Shown: positions 24,899 through 31,957, counted from the first letter of the stretch. The stretch: 34,761 bases of DNA from a virus (IMGVR_UViG_3300045136_000017:1-34761); one strand, 5' to 3'. A program made the numbers and translations. The notes: generated by a model not told the origin, from the sequence alone.

Positions 24899-24943
24899 GG
24901 CCCCCATGTAGGCTACATACAGCTTACATGGGGGCCATTTTTT
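24899..24943 (+). terminator. intrinsic terminator for the rightward (late) operon
   Basis: A perfect 12-bp GC-rich stem, GGCCCCCATGTA at 24899-24910 and TACATGGGGGCC at 24925-24936, encloses a 14-base loop. It is followed on the + strand by six T residues (24938-24943). On the minus strand the stem is not followed by a U-run, so it should act mainly rightward. This matches the end of the structural and lysis operon. Confidence 0.9.
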
Positions 24944-25017
24944 GCTATGCCTTAGCGCGGTATGCCTTCTTTGGGGTCGTATTTCCACCGAAGCCCCGGA
25001 AGTCATCCGGCCACTTC

Positions 25018-25944
25018 TTACCCGACTTGCCACCCTGGAGATTGGACGTAGAGTCTTCCTTCGTCGAGGAAGGCGTATCCTTGTGCCCAGGTTGGGTAGG
25101 TGGTTGTTCGTTGGAGATATCCGGTTTTCTCTCTGTCAAACAGACCTCCAATCTCGGCCACGACGTTCTTGGCATTGATGCCGTAACCCACGGCGCAATG
25201 ATGCGAGTGGGCGGTAATCACGTTGCACTCATACTTAGTACTGAGTGTGCGAGCGGTGGACAGAGGAACCCTGGTATAGCTACCAGGATGGCAGATATAC
25301 CACCGCCCCTCCTCATCTTCGTCTCCGACCCACATGTGATCCAAGTTGGTGAACCTGATGCGGTCTAGCTCCTCCCTATCCAGAGGCCCAAACACCAGCT
25401 TCATAGCCTCCTGGAACTTCATAGCGAAGCCTAGCGCCTTGTGAAGGCGGGCATCATGGTTCCCCCACAGGAAGTAGACTGTATCGAAAGACTGCAACAG
25501 GGTATGCATAACCATTCCGGCTTCTGCCACCTCAGCCTCCAGTCCACCAAGTTCCTGCTTCGGTTCGTACATAGACAGGGCGTCGAAGTTGAAGAAGTCA
25601 CCAGCAATGATTAGCTTGGTGATCCCTCTCGCCCGGCTATCCTGCAAGAACTTGTTGGCATACTCTGCATCGTAGAGCGGAATGTGCCAGTCTGCGGTGA
25701 TCGCATACCTATCGTTCTTTGGAACGACAATTGGCTTGTCCCACTCGATGTTCAGTCTTTCGGCCACCGGTGGGTCTGTTGGAAGCAGGTGACGGGTAAC
25801 CCTCATAGAGGCCAGGCCCCGTCTAATGGTACTCTCATTGACGCCAAACTTCTCAGCGATCTTGCGGTTGCTGAGATTCTGTTCGACGGCCATGCGAGCT
25901 GCTTCTCTCCAATCGATCTTTGATCTGCTAATGGCGTACTCCAT
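25018..25944 (-). CDS. HTH-fused calcineurin-like metallophosphoesterase
   Basis: A 308-residue protein. Residues about 10-48 are a helix-turn-helix (LSNRKIAEKFGVNESTIRRG). Residues about 78-300 are a metallophosphoesterase with the full metal-ligand set: Asp85 and His87 (TADWH), Asp116 (AGDFF), Asn162-His163-Asp164 (GNHD), His219 (CHPG) and His246/His248 (TAHSHH). This family hydrolyses phosphodiesters, including DNA (Mre11/SbcD-like) and nucleotides. The HTH suggests a DNA-directed role. It overlaps the sigma region-4 gene by 17 bases and is the last gene of the leftward operon. The start at 25944 has no clear Shine-Dalgarno, so translation may be coupled; a later ATG (residue 18) is possible. 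Confidence 0.85.
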   Translation of the reverse strand: MEYAISRSKIDWREAARMAVEQNLSNRKIAEKFGVNESTIRRGLASMRVTRHLLPTDPPVAERLNIEWDKPIVVPKNDRYAITADWHIPLYDAEYANKFLQDSRARGITKLIIAGDFFNFDALSMYEPKQELGGLEAEVAEAGMVMHTLLQSFDTVYFLWGNHDARLHKALGFAMKFQEAMKLVFGPLDREELDRIRFTNLDHMWVGDEDEEGRWYICHPGSYTRVPLSTARTLSTKYECNVITAHSHHCAVGYGINAKNVVAEIGGLFDREKTGYLQRTTTYPTWAQGYAFLDEGRLYVQSPGWQVG

Positions 25945-26221
25945 TCAGATAGGATTTTATAGCGTCTAGCCCCGCCTTATAGCGGTTAGCTACAGTCGTG
26001 TGGCTAACTTGTAGTATGGGCGCTGCTTGGCGGGTTGAGTAACCCAACAAACCACAGAGAAGCACCGCCTGTTGCCTCTCAGGTTTCAATTGTGCAAACG
26101 CCCGACGGAAGTCAATGAGTCTAATGTGAACCCAGGGCTTGTATCTGGCTTCCAGTAGTTCCTCATATCCTTCGGCAACAGCCTCCACTTCTTCTGAGCT
26201 GTAGTTAGCTTTCCGCAACAA
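25928..26221 (-). CDS. sigma-70 region 4-like protein (split sigma factor, C-terminal part)
   Basis: A 97-residue protein. The segment DFRRAFAQLKPERQQAVLLC followed by GLLGYSTRQAAPILQVSHTT and VANRYKAGLDAIKSYL reads as sigma factor region 4, whose HTH (about 60-82) contacts the -35 promoter element. Region 2 is missing here but is encoded by the gene just upstream in another frame. The only plausible starts are TTG 26221 or TTG 26218, with GGAGG 8 bases before the first. It overlaps the region-2 gene by 17 bases and the phosphoesterase by 17. It may act as half of a two-subunit sigma factor, or as the end of a frameshift product. A stand-alone HTH regulator is the alternative. Confidence 0.75.
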   Translation of the reverse strand: MLRKANYSSEEVEAVAEGYEELLEARYKPWVHIRLIDFRRAFAQLKPERQQAVLLCGLLGYSTRQAAPILQVSHTTVANRYKAGLDAIKSYLNGVRH

Positions 26222-26462
26222 GACGCCATCCTCCGGTATTTAGGGAGCGGCAGTATCGAATGAGTGCCCGCTCAATGACGAGTTCAGTTGGGTACCATCC
26301 CGCCTCGAAAGCCAACCATCCTGCGATTGCGCCTTCTTGAACGAGATCATCGAACTCCGCTCCCTGCATACCAACGAAGCGCCTTGCACAGCGCTCGAAC
26401 AAAGGCCAGTACGCTGCGATCCTCTCAGACCCATCATGCTCGGACCAAGCGACCGCAGCCAT
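26205..26462 (-). CDS. sigma-70 region 2-like protein (split sigma factor, N-terminal part)
   Basis: An 85-residue protein. The stretch AYWPLFERCARRFVGMQGAE followed by FDDLVQEGAIAGWLAFEAG is a clear sigma-70 region 2 signature (the FDDLVQEG element sits in the part that binds the RNA polymerase clamp helices). The following PTELVIERALIRYCRS helix fits region 2.3-2.4, which melts and reads the -10 element. There is no region 3 or 4 in this frame. The next gene in the +1 frame supplies region 4. Together they total about 180 residues, the size of a small ECF-type sigma factor. Starts 3 bases after the SSB-like stop. It could direct late phage transcription; this is inference. Confidence 0.75.
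   Translation of the reverse strand: MAAVAWSEHDGSERIAAYWPLFERCARRFVGMQGAEFDDLVQEGAIAGWLAFEAGWYPTELVIERALIRYCRSLNTGGWRLVAES
26219..26234 (-). promoter_or_regulatory. GGAGG site before the TTG start of the region-4 gene
   Basis: Read leftward, GGAGG at 26234-26230 lies 8 bases before TTG at 26221. It can serve initiation of the region-4 gene. Alternatively it could act as the stimulatory Shine-Dalgarno of a +1 frameshift joining the region-2 and region-4 frames, as known for prfB. The sequence does not decide between the two. Confidence 0.5.
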
Positions 26463-26465
26463 AGC

Positions 26466-26816
26466 TTAGAACAGGTCCTTAACGGAGTCCTGGGACCCCC
26501 GGTTGACAACCTGCCGCTCCGACGGCTCAACACCCTCGACAACAGCGAGAGACCGGGCATTGATCTGAATAGACTGGCGAACCTCGCCGTCTTTCTCATA
26601 CTTGCTAACAGTTAGCTTGCCGTCGGCGGCCAGCCAGTCCCCCTTCACAGGCTTGAAGGGAAGGTTGTCCTGTAGCTCGGGCCAAACGGTCACACGCACC
26701 AAACGGCCGTCGATCCCGATCGTCTTGATGACGTAATCAACAACCTCCTGGCCATTCGCCTCCCGGGTAACCGGGTCGAACTGAATGAAACCACAAGCGG
26801 TAGCGTAATCTGCCAT
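26466..26816 (-). CDS. single-stranded DNA-binding-like protein
   Basis: A 116-residue protein starting at the ATG at 26816, in a TAATG overlap with the HNH gene. The beta-rich core has VVDYVIKTIGIDGRLVRVTV, then VKGDWLAADGKLTVSKYEKD and SIQINARSLAVVEG. This matches the strand order and the 'G-W-x-x-x-G-K-L-x-x-x-x-Y' element of an OB-fold SSB. The C-terminus is polar and ends VKDLF, similar to the acidic, aromatic-ended tail that SSBs use to recruit partners. It would coat ssDNA during replication with the polymerase and helicase encoded upstream. The identification rests on fold-like pattern only. Confidence 0.65.
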   Translation of the reverse strand: MADYATACGFIQFDPVTREANGQEVVDYVIKTIGIDGRLVRVTVWPELQDNLPFKPVKGDWLAADGKLTVSKYEKDGEVRQSIQINARSLAVVEGVEPSERQVVNRGSQDSVKDLF

Positions 26817-27112
26817 TACTGTTCTTCTGCCTTTCTTAGATAGTTTGCTGCTCGCTCTAGCCAATGGGAATCCATCCAGTTAGCTAGAGCACGATTACAT
26901 CGTACACAAAGTAGGCCACGAACCACCATACGGTAATGATCGTGATCCATATCTAGTCTCCGGTTGGGAGAAGGTTGGCGACCACAAATAGCGCAGCCAC
27001 CTCCCTGAGCTTCCAATAGCTCATCGTACCTGTGCCTATTGGCTCTAATGAATCTACGATGCTTGTTACTCTGTCTCCTCCGGGAGTTCGATTTCTTCGA
27101 TCCACCAGGCAT
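26816..27112 (-). CDS. endonuclease VII-like HNH nuclease
   Basis: A 98-residue protein. A basic N-terminus (KKSNSRRRQSNKHRR) precedes the zinc-binding HNH core: Cys40 and Cys43 (CAICG), LDMDHDH at 53-59 with the catalytic His, RGLLC-x2-CN with Cys69 and Cys72, then ALANWMDS. This is the pattern of T4 gp49-type recombination endonuclease VII, which resolves branched DNA before packaging. The start at ATG 27112 lies within the end of the previous gene (47-base overlap). No better start is visible. Function as a homing-type endonuclease is the alternative, but the LDMDHDH/RGLLC order fits endo VII. Confidence 0.85.
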   Translation of the reverse strand: MPGGSKKSNSRRRQSNKHRRFIRANRHRYDELLEAQGGGCAICGRQPSPNRRLDMDHDHYRMVVRGLLCVRCNRALANWMDSHWLERAANYLRKAEEQ

Positions 27113-27308
27113 TGGCTTTATCAGAGTGTCCTTGGAGTTCGTAGAACTTCCCGTTTAGGTACACCACGTCGAAGTCGCACAGATTGATGTACCCGCACTC
27201 AAGAAGTTCTTGGTGTGTAACCCACAGGAGCCCGTGTTTGTCTTGATAGATCTTGGCCCTGTTGTTAGGGTCGTGAGGAATCACCCTCCCTTCTACATGT
27301 TCAGTCAT
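27066..27308 (-). CDS. hypothetical small protein
   Basis: An 80-residue acidic protein starting in a TAATG overlap with the helicase gene. It has IPHDPNNRAKIYQDKHGLLWVTHQ, then a beta-like segment (NLCDFDVVYLNGKFYELQGH) and an acidic end (WWIEEIELPEETE). No cysteine pair, membrane segment or nucleotide-binding motif is seen. I do not recognise it. It overlaps the HNH nuclease start by 47 bases, so the two are probably translated together. Being in the replication operon suggests a DNA-metabolism accessory role. Confidence 0.5.
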   Translation of the reverse strand: MTEHVEGRVIPHDPNNRAKIYQDKHGLLWVTHQELLECGYINLCDFDVVYLNGKFYELQGHSDKANAWWIEEIELPEETE

Positions 27309-28624
27309 TAGAAGGCCCCACTGAATCCTGAGAGGTTCACAACGGCAATCCCGCCGTCCGGACGGTCAACGATATCGGCGTAGATGGTTGAAACCTGAGC
27401 AGCCCTTCGAGCTTTGAAGTTCTTGATCCTCAAAGTTCCATCCTCCACTTTGTACATATCGTAGCCGGAGTCCACGGCGGCAGTAATGTCGCTGCTACCC
27501 CTCGCTCGCTTGAACGATGACGTGCTATCCGTCTTGTTGACATGATGGATGACGAGTACGGCAGCCCCCGTCTGTCGCGCTAGTGGCACTATGGCATCAT
27601 TGAATAGGGCAGACATTGGGCCTGACGCATTCTCATCCTGGCCATGCAATCTCGTTAGAGAATCCAGCACGATTAGAACTGGCTCCAAGTCGATAGCTTC
27701 GTCCAATAGAGCATCCGGGTCTTTATCAAGACGGATACCCGCATTGCTGATGTAGCGGATGTTATCCGCCGCTTCTTCCGTTAGACCCAATCTCTTGAAC
27801 CTGTCAATGATTAGGTCCTCCGGGTTCTCCTCATCAATGTAGAGTACAGGACCCTGCTCCACGACGGAATGCCCGAGCACTGCATCCCTTACTCCAGCGA
27901 TGGCAACCGCCATATCCATAGTAACGAACGACTTGCCAATGTTCGGTTCGCCGATAAGGATATGCACGTCGCCACGGCATAGCAGCCGATCAATGACCCA
28001 CTTAGGCGGAGTTGGTGGAACAGTGAGGCTTAGGGTTCTGAACCTAGACTGATGAGATTGTCTGCGTTCAACCAGAAGGCGAAGGGCGTCCAGACTATGA
28101 TCTTCGAAGAACTCGCATAGATCATTGATTCCACGGGGCAGTACAATGCGTTTGGCCTTTCGCCCCAACGATGCACGAATGGCTCGATAGCATTCATCAA
28201 CCCGTCCAGCGACTCGATAGTCCAAGTCGTTGTCGAGGATGACCCATACTCGTTCTGCAGATCGCAGATCATTAGCCATCCCTTGATTCCAGGTTTCGAT
28301 TCCAGGAAGGCCAACGACTCCAACATCCTCTCGCTCGCCGATCTCTTGTCTAAGCCGCATGGTATCTGTCTCACCTTCAACGAGAAAGATCCTCGGTTTT
28401 CCAAGATCCCTGCGATTGTAGAGAATGGGATCAACGCCCCGGCTCCATCGAAAAGAACGCTCTCCCTTGGGGATGCCATAGCGTTTCTTAGCCAGGTCGC
28501 CGTATGGGAATACGACGGCTCCGTCGGGGTCAACCCGGATACCAAAGTCCGCCACAGTTTCCGGAGTGATGCCTTTGGAAGCGAACCAGTCAAGAACCGC
28601 CTGACTTGTAGTAGCGTCAATCAT
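27308..28624 (-). CDS. TOPRIM-containing replicative helicase (primase-helicase-like)
   Basis: A 438-residue protein. A TOPRIM domain is seen at about 75-170: FLVEGETDTMRL with Glu83, and VILDNDLD with Asp131 and Asp133. A RecA-fold helicase of the RepA/AAA_25 type follows: Walker A GEPNIGKS at 225-232, YIDEEN at 262-267, Walker B LIVLDSLTRL at 317-326, VLVIHHVNK at 356-364 and RARGSSDITAAVD. No N-terminal zinc finger is present, so primer synthesis is uncertain; it may be helicase with a TOPRIM accessory. It would unwind DNA at the fork for the split polymerase. GAGAGG precedes the ATG at 28624. Confidence 0.85.
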   Translation of the reverse strand: MIDATTSQAVLDWFASKGITPETVADFGIRVDPDGAVVFPYGDLAKKRYGIPKGERSFRWSRGVDPILYNRRDLGKPRIFLVEGETDTMRLRQEIGEREDVGVVGLPGIETWNQGMANDLRSAERVWVILDNDLDYRVAGRVDECYRAIRASLGRKAKRIVLPRGINDLCEFFEDHSLDALRLLVERRQSHQSRFRTLSLTVPPTPPKWVIDRLLCRGDVHILIGEPNIGKSFVTMDMAVAIAGVRDAVLGHSVVEQGPVLYIDEENPEDLIIDRFKRLGLTEEAADNIRYISNAGIRLDKDPDALLDEAIDLEPVLIVLDSLTRLHGQDENASGPMSALFNDAIVPLARQTGAAVLVIHHVNKTDSTSSFKRARGSSDITAAVDSGYDMYKVEDGTLRIKNFKARRAAQVSTIYADIVDRPDGGIAVVNLSGFSGAF

Positions 28625-29017
28625 CTACCTCTCTCTCATTAGCCAAAACACTTCCCTAAGTGTATCCTCCCAATCCCCCTCGAAGCAAAGCGCCCGATCA
28701 TCAATGTAGATATCCGCCGGTGGCTTATATGGCCTACGCCAGATTTCAATATGACCAAGCCCAACTTTGTCCAACATTGAGCGAATGTATTGGTACTCAC
28801 TCTCCGCCTGGTCGGGGATTGGGATTTCCTCTCCGGGCAACGGAACCTTGCCATCTTTGAATGGCGCTACCGGAGCTACTCGTACAGAATGGATTATGAC
28901 GGTACCAATACTGTCAAAGGCACGCAAGGCTTTGACGGCCCCTGGCAACCATTCTCCATATTCGGGATAGACGTCTTCAACACACGTCCCATCCCAATCT
29001 ACTGCGATAATAGGCAT
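28625..29017 (-). CDS. HAD-superfamily phosphatase
   Basis: A 130-residue protein. The HAD motif I is AVDWDGT (nucleophile Asp7, acid/base Asp9), motif II is IIHSVR (Ser44), Lys98 precedes the last strand, and motif IV is YIDDRAL (Asp106, Asp107). The acidic cap-like middle (PLPGEEIPIPDQAESEY) is short. HAD enzymes hydrolyse phosphate from nucleotides, sugars or polynucleotide ends. The substrate here is not evident. It sits in the same overlapping group as a dNTP-diphosphohydrolase-like gene and a uracil-DNA-glycosylase-like gene, which suggests nucleotide-pool or DNA-end work. It ends one base before the helicase start. Confidence 0.75.
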   Translation of the reverse strand: MPIIAVDWDGTCVEDVYPEYGEWLPGAVKALRAFDSIGTVIIHSVRVAPVAPFKDGKVPLPGEEIPIPDQAESEYQYIRSMLDKVGLGHIEIWRRPYKPPADIYIDDRALCFEGDWEDTLREVFWLMRER

Positions 29018-29331
29018 TTGACGTACTCAGCTCCATTGATGTTGAAGAACACAGCAGCCGCATGGTCTTCATCTGTCTCACCCGCTAGCCACTGCCGGAA
29101 ATGTCTGGCGGCCGACTCCCGAAACCGTTCATACTCCTCAGGCCCGGATGCCAGCATCCAGTTACGGGCGGAATACTTCTTCGCGCCAGCGGTCAGGTGT
29201 GCTGCCCATCGATCAAGCATTGGCCCATCGAAGATAAGCAGGTAGTTGATCTTATCGGTAGCAACGTCACGAACCATACCTGACGCGAACTCCATCCGTT
29301 CTCCGGAGTCTCTAATCTCGAATGTGCTCAA
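28999..29331 (-). CDS. dATP/dGTP diphosphohydrolase-like (MazG-like) protein
   Basis: A 110-residue all-helical protein. The pattern LTAGAKKYSARNW at 46-58, then HFRQWLAGETDEDHAAAVFF at 77-96, matches the small phage family named dATP/dGTP diphosphohydrolase N-terminal (formerly DUF5664). In this family a GAxKY-x2-RNW and a 'DEDHxAA' metal-binding helix recur. Related MazG/MazZ proteins cleave (d)NTPs to nucleoside monophosphates. This could adjust the dNTP pool or exclude particular bases. It overlaps its neighbours by 19-20 bases on both sides, so coupled translation is likely. Confidence 0.7.
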   Translation of the reverse strand: MSTFEIRDSGERMEFASGMVRDVATDKINYLLIFDGPMLDRWAAHLTAGAKKYSARNWMLASGPEEYERFRESAARHFRQWLAGETDEDHAAAVFFNINGAEYVKCLLSQ

Positions 29332-29815
29332 TGAACCTCCCGATCGTTTCGTCGAACTCTACAGCAACTATACCACTCTGTCGAAGTACGTAGGCTGGAT
29401 GCCAGCAAGGGAAGAAGACCGGTCGGACTCCAGGGAGGTGAATAGTAGCACCAATCAGCCCCCCGAGGCGTCCTTCAATGTCAGCGAATGCTTCAACCGC
29501 TACACGTCCGAGCAATAGAACCGCCCTTGGACTAACGTCTTGAAGCTCTTGCCATAGAAGGCTACTATGGTCTTCTATCTGTTCTTTGGTAGGTGTTGGA
29601 TTCCCTGCACCCACGTCCCCCTTGAAGACGTTTGTGACGTAGCAATCCGCTAGATCAAAACGATGGGAGGCGAAGGTAGCTGCTAGAAGATGTCCAGACC
29701 TTCCGCAGAATGGCACACCTCTTTCGATCTCCATTCGGCCGGGTGCCTCCCCGACAACCATTCCGGCAGCAGGTACAGGTCCGACACCCGGTACAGCAAC
29801 GGGGTACTTTGTCAT
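29312..29815 (-). CDS. uracil-DNA glycosylase superfamily protein (family 4-like)
   Basis: A 167-residue protein. Motif 1 is VVGEAPGRMEIERGVPFCG at 20-38, the usual 'GEAPG-x-E-x-x-GxPF-G' of family 4/5 uracil-DNA glycosylases. The GHLLAATFASHRF helix, TNVFKGD strand, LLGRVA and motif 2 FPCWHPAYVLRQ at 135-146 follow in the right order. The N-terminal Cys cluster that holds a 4Fe-4S in family 4 is not seen, so it may be a shorter variant. It would remove uracil or a related base from DNA. It sits next to a dNTP-diphosphohydrolase-like gene. It overlaps the previous gene by 4 bases (ATGA). Confidence 0.8.
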   Translation of the reverse strand: MTKYPVAVPGVGPVPAAGMVVGEAPGRMEIERGVPFCGRSGHLLAATFASHRFDLADCYVTNVFKGDVGAGNPTPTKEQIEDHSSLLWQELQDVSPRAVLLLGRVAVEAFADIEGRLGGLIGATIHLPGVRPVFFPCWHPAYVLRQSGIVAVEFDETIGRFIEHIRD

Positions 29816-30225
29816 TCTTCAACCTGATTGGCCACCTTACGGAGATTCTCCAAAGCCGCAGTCATCGAGGGAGTGGTAGCCGGAAGTTCCTCTGCGAGGA
29901 CCTTATCGACGGCGTTGAGGAGTTCGTAAAGCCTATACTCAACGCTTAGAGCCCGATCCATCCAATCAATGAGTCCATCGGACTCCGCCCGGGCAGTCTT
30001 CTCCCAATCATCCCGCTCCTCTCGGAGTTTGTTGTAATCATCCATCATTTCTTTGATGACACACCAGATCTGGTAGACCTCGGTTGTGTGCTCCCGGCTA
30101 GCCCTCTCAATGACATATGACCACCAGGCCGGTTCCTGCGGCATATTGTTAGCAATGCTTTCGCGGAGAGCGGCAGCAATGTCGCTAAGGCTAGGTGCCT
30201 GCTCTTTAGTCATCTGCTTCGTCAT
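29812..30225 (-). CDS. hypothetical helical protein
   Basis: A 137-residue protein. I start it at ATG 30225, because GAGGAG lies 7 bases before. Other in-frame ATGs are at 30252 and 30213. The protein is highly charged and helical: TEVYQIWCVIKEMMDDYNKL, REERDDWEKTARAESDG and VEYRLYELLNAVDKVLAEEL. These stretches suggest coiled-coil formation. No motif recognised. It overlaps the next gene downstream by 4 bases and the acidic gene upstream by 20. It may be part of the replication operon's accessory set. Confidence 0.55.
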   Translation of the reverse strand: MTKQMTKEQAPSLSDIAAALRESIANNMPQEPAWWSYVIERASREHTTEVYQIWCVIKEMMDDYNKLREERDDWEKTARAESDGLIDWMDRALSVEYRLYELLNAVDKVLAEELPATTPSMTAALENLRKVANQVEE

Positions 30226-30709
30226 CCTTTGACTCCTCGTCTTCGGATTCATTCTTGGGATTGTCTTCGGTCACCGGAAGCTCGAGCTGGCTAAAGGCTT
30301 CATCCTCGAGTTCCATAATCTCCCCGAAGTATTCCTGGAGTTCTTTCTGGTGTCCGGCTTCGTCCAACATCTTCACCAAGTCGTTATTCATCTTCAGCAA
30401 CTCATTGAGCATAGCTGTCAATAGACGAATCTCGTGAGTTGCCTCCTCACACCGAGCTAGTGCCTGTCCGGTTAGGGTGACATAGCACTGGGTTACCGTT
30501 CTGATCTTCCCCTGGGTATAATCCTGCGAACACCTGCACTGATGATCGAACCCGTATACCCAGTTCCACCGTTTACGATTCGCAGCAAACTCCGCCTCCT
30601 GTTGGTCAAGGAAAGCGACCGTCGCTGCGTCAGGCTCGTGATCGTACTCTGTGGGTAGATCCCAATCTTCGCCATTCTCCTCGGGATCAACCATGTCATA
30701 ATCAGTCAT
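30206..30709 (-). CDS. acidic hypothetical protein
   Basis: A 167-residue, very acidic protein (start MTDYDMVDPEENGEDWDLPT; end ESEDEESKDDEADD). The middle has two cysteines in HQCRCSQ, another in TQCYV and one in ARCEEA, and a leucine-rich helix (RLLTAMLNELLKMNNDLVKM). AAAGGA stands 4 bases before the ATG. It overlaps the end of the DNA polymerase C-terminal gene by 8 bases. Strong negative charge could mean DNA mimicry or a histone-like binding role, but that is speculation. No family recognised. Confidence 0.55.
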   Translation of the reverse strand: MTDYDMVDPEENGEDWDLPTEYDHEPDAATVAFLDQQEAEFAANRKRWNWVYGFDHQCRCSQDYTQGKIRTVTQCYVTLTGQALARCEEATHEIRLLTAMLNELLKMNNDLVKMLDEAGHQKELQEYFGEIMELEDEAFSQLELPVTEDNPKNESEDEESKDDEADD

Positions 30710-31472
30710 GGAGTCCTTTCTTCTCCGACCAATTGGTCTGTGTGTATTCCATACTCACTGTAATAGGCACGACTTCACTAATCTTGGGATAGTCCATCCA
30801 CTGAGGAATCCGCTGTACCAACCAATCGAACTCCTCGGCGGCCACATCAAAAACTAGCTCATCGTGAATGACGGTAACCAAGTGAGACCTACATTCCGCT
30901 AGCTCGCGGTGACAAACCCGTAGTCCAGACCGCATCACTTCTGCGGCACTGCTTTGGACTACAGCATTGAGCATCTTGTGCGAACTAGTGGGATGCAGGC
31001 GTGCCCCTGCTACCGTCTTTAGATAGCCTCTGCTGTTGTACGTTGCTTCCAACGCACTAATGACTCTCCTGATCCCAGGCCACCTCCTATGGAACCTGTC
31101 AAGTACTTTACCAGCATATTCCCAGGTGACCGGGATGTTCCCACCTTCATTGTTGAACTGAACCAGATAGCGCATAACGGCTGGCTTGCCTCCGCCATAC
31201 ACCATCGAGAAGTTCATGTTCTTCCCAAGCTGCCGTTCGGCATCGGTAGGCTCCCGGTCAATCTGGAAGATACCTCGCGCACTCTCTTTGTGCAGGTCGG
31301 TATCCGGATCTAGTAGGACGTCCCTCATACTGCTATCCCCTAGCTGGCTCATGTAGTAGGCTAGAACCCGCATCTCGATCTGATCGTAGTCTCCAAAGAC
31401 TAGATAGTCGAGCTTGGGGATGAACGCCCTCTTTACCACTTTGTCCTTACGGGGAAGCGTCTGGATGTTCAT
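30702..31472 (-). CDS. family A DNA polymerase, C-terminal part (palm and fingers)
   Basis: A 256-residue gene starting MNIQTLPRKDK, which matches the conserved 'PN-(L/I)-Q-x-(I/L)-P' element of PolA enzymes. The palm/finger motifs are all present: motif A GDYDQIEMRVLA (Asp28), motif B RQLGKNMNFSMVYG (Arg80, Lys84, Phe88, Tyr92) and motif C VIHDELVFD (His203-Asp204-Glu205). The exonuclease and thumb are in a separate gene at 31957-32898. With it, total length is about 569 residues, normal for a phage PolA. It starts in an ATGA overlap with the SLOG gene and has no clear Shine-Dalgarno, so reinitiation is likely. Active only with its partner, by inference. Confidence 0.9.
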   Translation of the reverse strand: MNIQTLPRKDKVVKRAFIPKLDYLVFGDYDQIEMRVLAYYMSQLGDSSMRDVLLDPDTDLHKESARGIFQIDREPTDAERQLGKNMNFSMVYGGGKPAVMRYLVQFNNEGGNIPVTWEYAGKVLDRFHRRWPGIRRVISALEATYNSRGYLKTVAGARLHPTSSHKMLNAVVQSSAAEVMRSGLRVCHRELAECRSHLVTVIHDELVFDVAAEEFDWLVQRIPQWMDYPKISEVVPITVSMEYTQTNWSEKKGLHD

Positions 31473-31957
31473 TGCGGGATATCCATTCTCGGTGGGTCAA
31501 AGTTGTACCCACGCCAGAACTCATCGTCGTATACAGCCCACGGATTGCCCGTAGGCCCAATAATGATGATCTCGCGTCGTAGTCTAAAGGCCTCCCTAAT
31601 GAAGCCCTGGGTACCTTTGGAAGAACCGTCCCAAAAGACCAGGCATGAGTTCGCGTGTCTGGCAATGAGCTTGTTTCGCCTATGTCCTGCGCCCTTGCCA
31701 TACTTCTTCCACTCAGCCTCATAGATAACAAGATCCCGTCCCTGTTCCTCTGCGTAAGTCGCAGCCCAGGTATCCGGACCTCTTGCGTCTCCGGTGACAA
31801 TCCCCCATTCCAGCGGCATGTGATCCATGTTCATACGAACAAGGGCGGAGCCTTTGGCAACCGTCTCCAACTGATCGTTTGCCGACATTTTGTCCCAGGT
31901 TTCCTTATCGAAGGGGTAGTAGCGGGAACCCGTGATGGAAACCCAATAGTCTGCCAT
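31469..31957 (-). CDS. SLOG-family (YspA/cpYpsA-like) protein, inserted between the polymerase halves
   Basis: A 162-residue protein starting at ATG 31957, which is the A of the previous TGA stop. GGAGG at 31969-31965 is 7 bases upstream. SLOG (Rossmann-like) hallmarks are ITGSR at 8-12, TGDARGPDT at 55-63, AEWKKYGKGAGHRRN at 81-95 and DGSSKGT at 110-116. These proteins bind nucleotides or nucleotide-derived ligands; their functions are little known. It is not a homing endonuclease, intein or maturase by its motifs. It ends in an ATGA overlap with the polymerase C-terminal gene, so the three form one translational unit. Confidence 0.85.
   Translation of the reverse strand: MADYWVSITGSRYYPFDKETWDKMSANDQLETVAKGSALVRMNMDHMPLEWGIVTGDARGPDTWAATYAEEQGRDLVIYEAEWKKYGKGAGHRRNKLIARHANSCLVFWDGSSKGTQGFIREAFRLRREIIIIGPTGNPWAVYDDEFWRGYNFDPPRMDIPQ

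Noticed and set aside
24945-25175. Minus-strand 76-codon frame overlapping the phosphoesterase end
   Set aside because: Its first two thirds overlap the phosphoesterase in another frame. The Lys-rich end has no good start or Shine-Dalgarno. A frameshift extension of the phosphoesterase cannot be excluded but nothing supports it.
31469-31957. Intron or intein as explanation of the polymerase split
   Set aside because: The insert is filled by a SLOG gene with overlapping start and stop codons, leaving no room for a group I or II intron. No intein motifs are seen at either junction.
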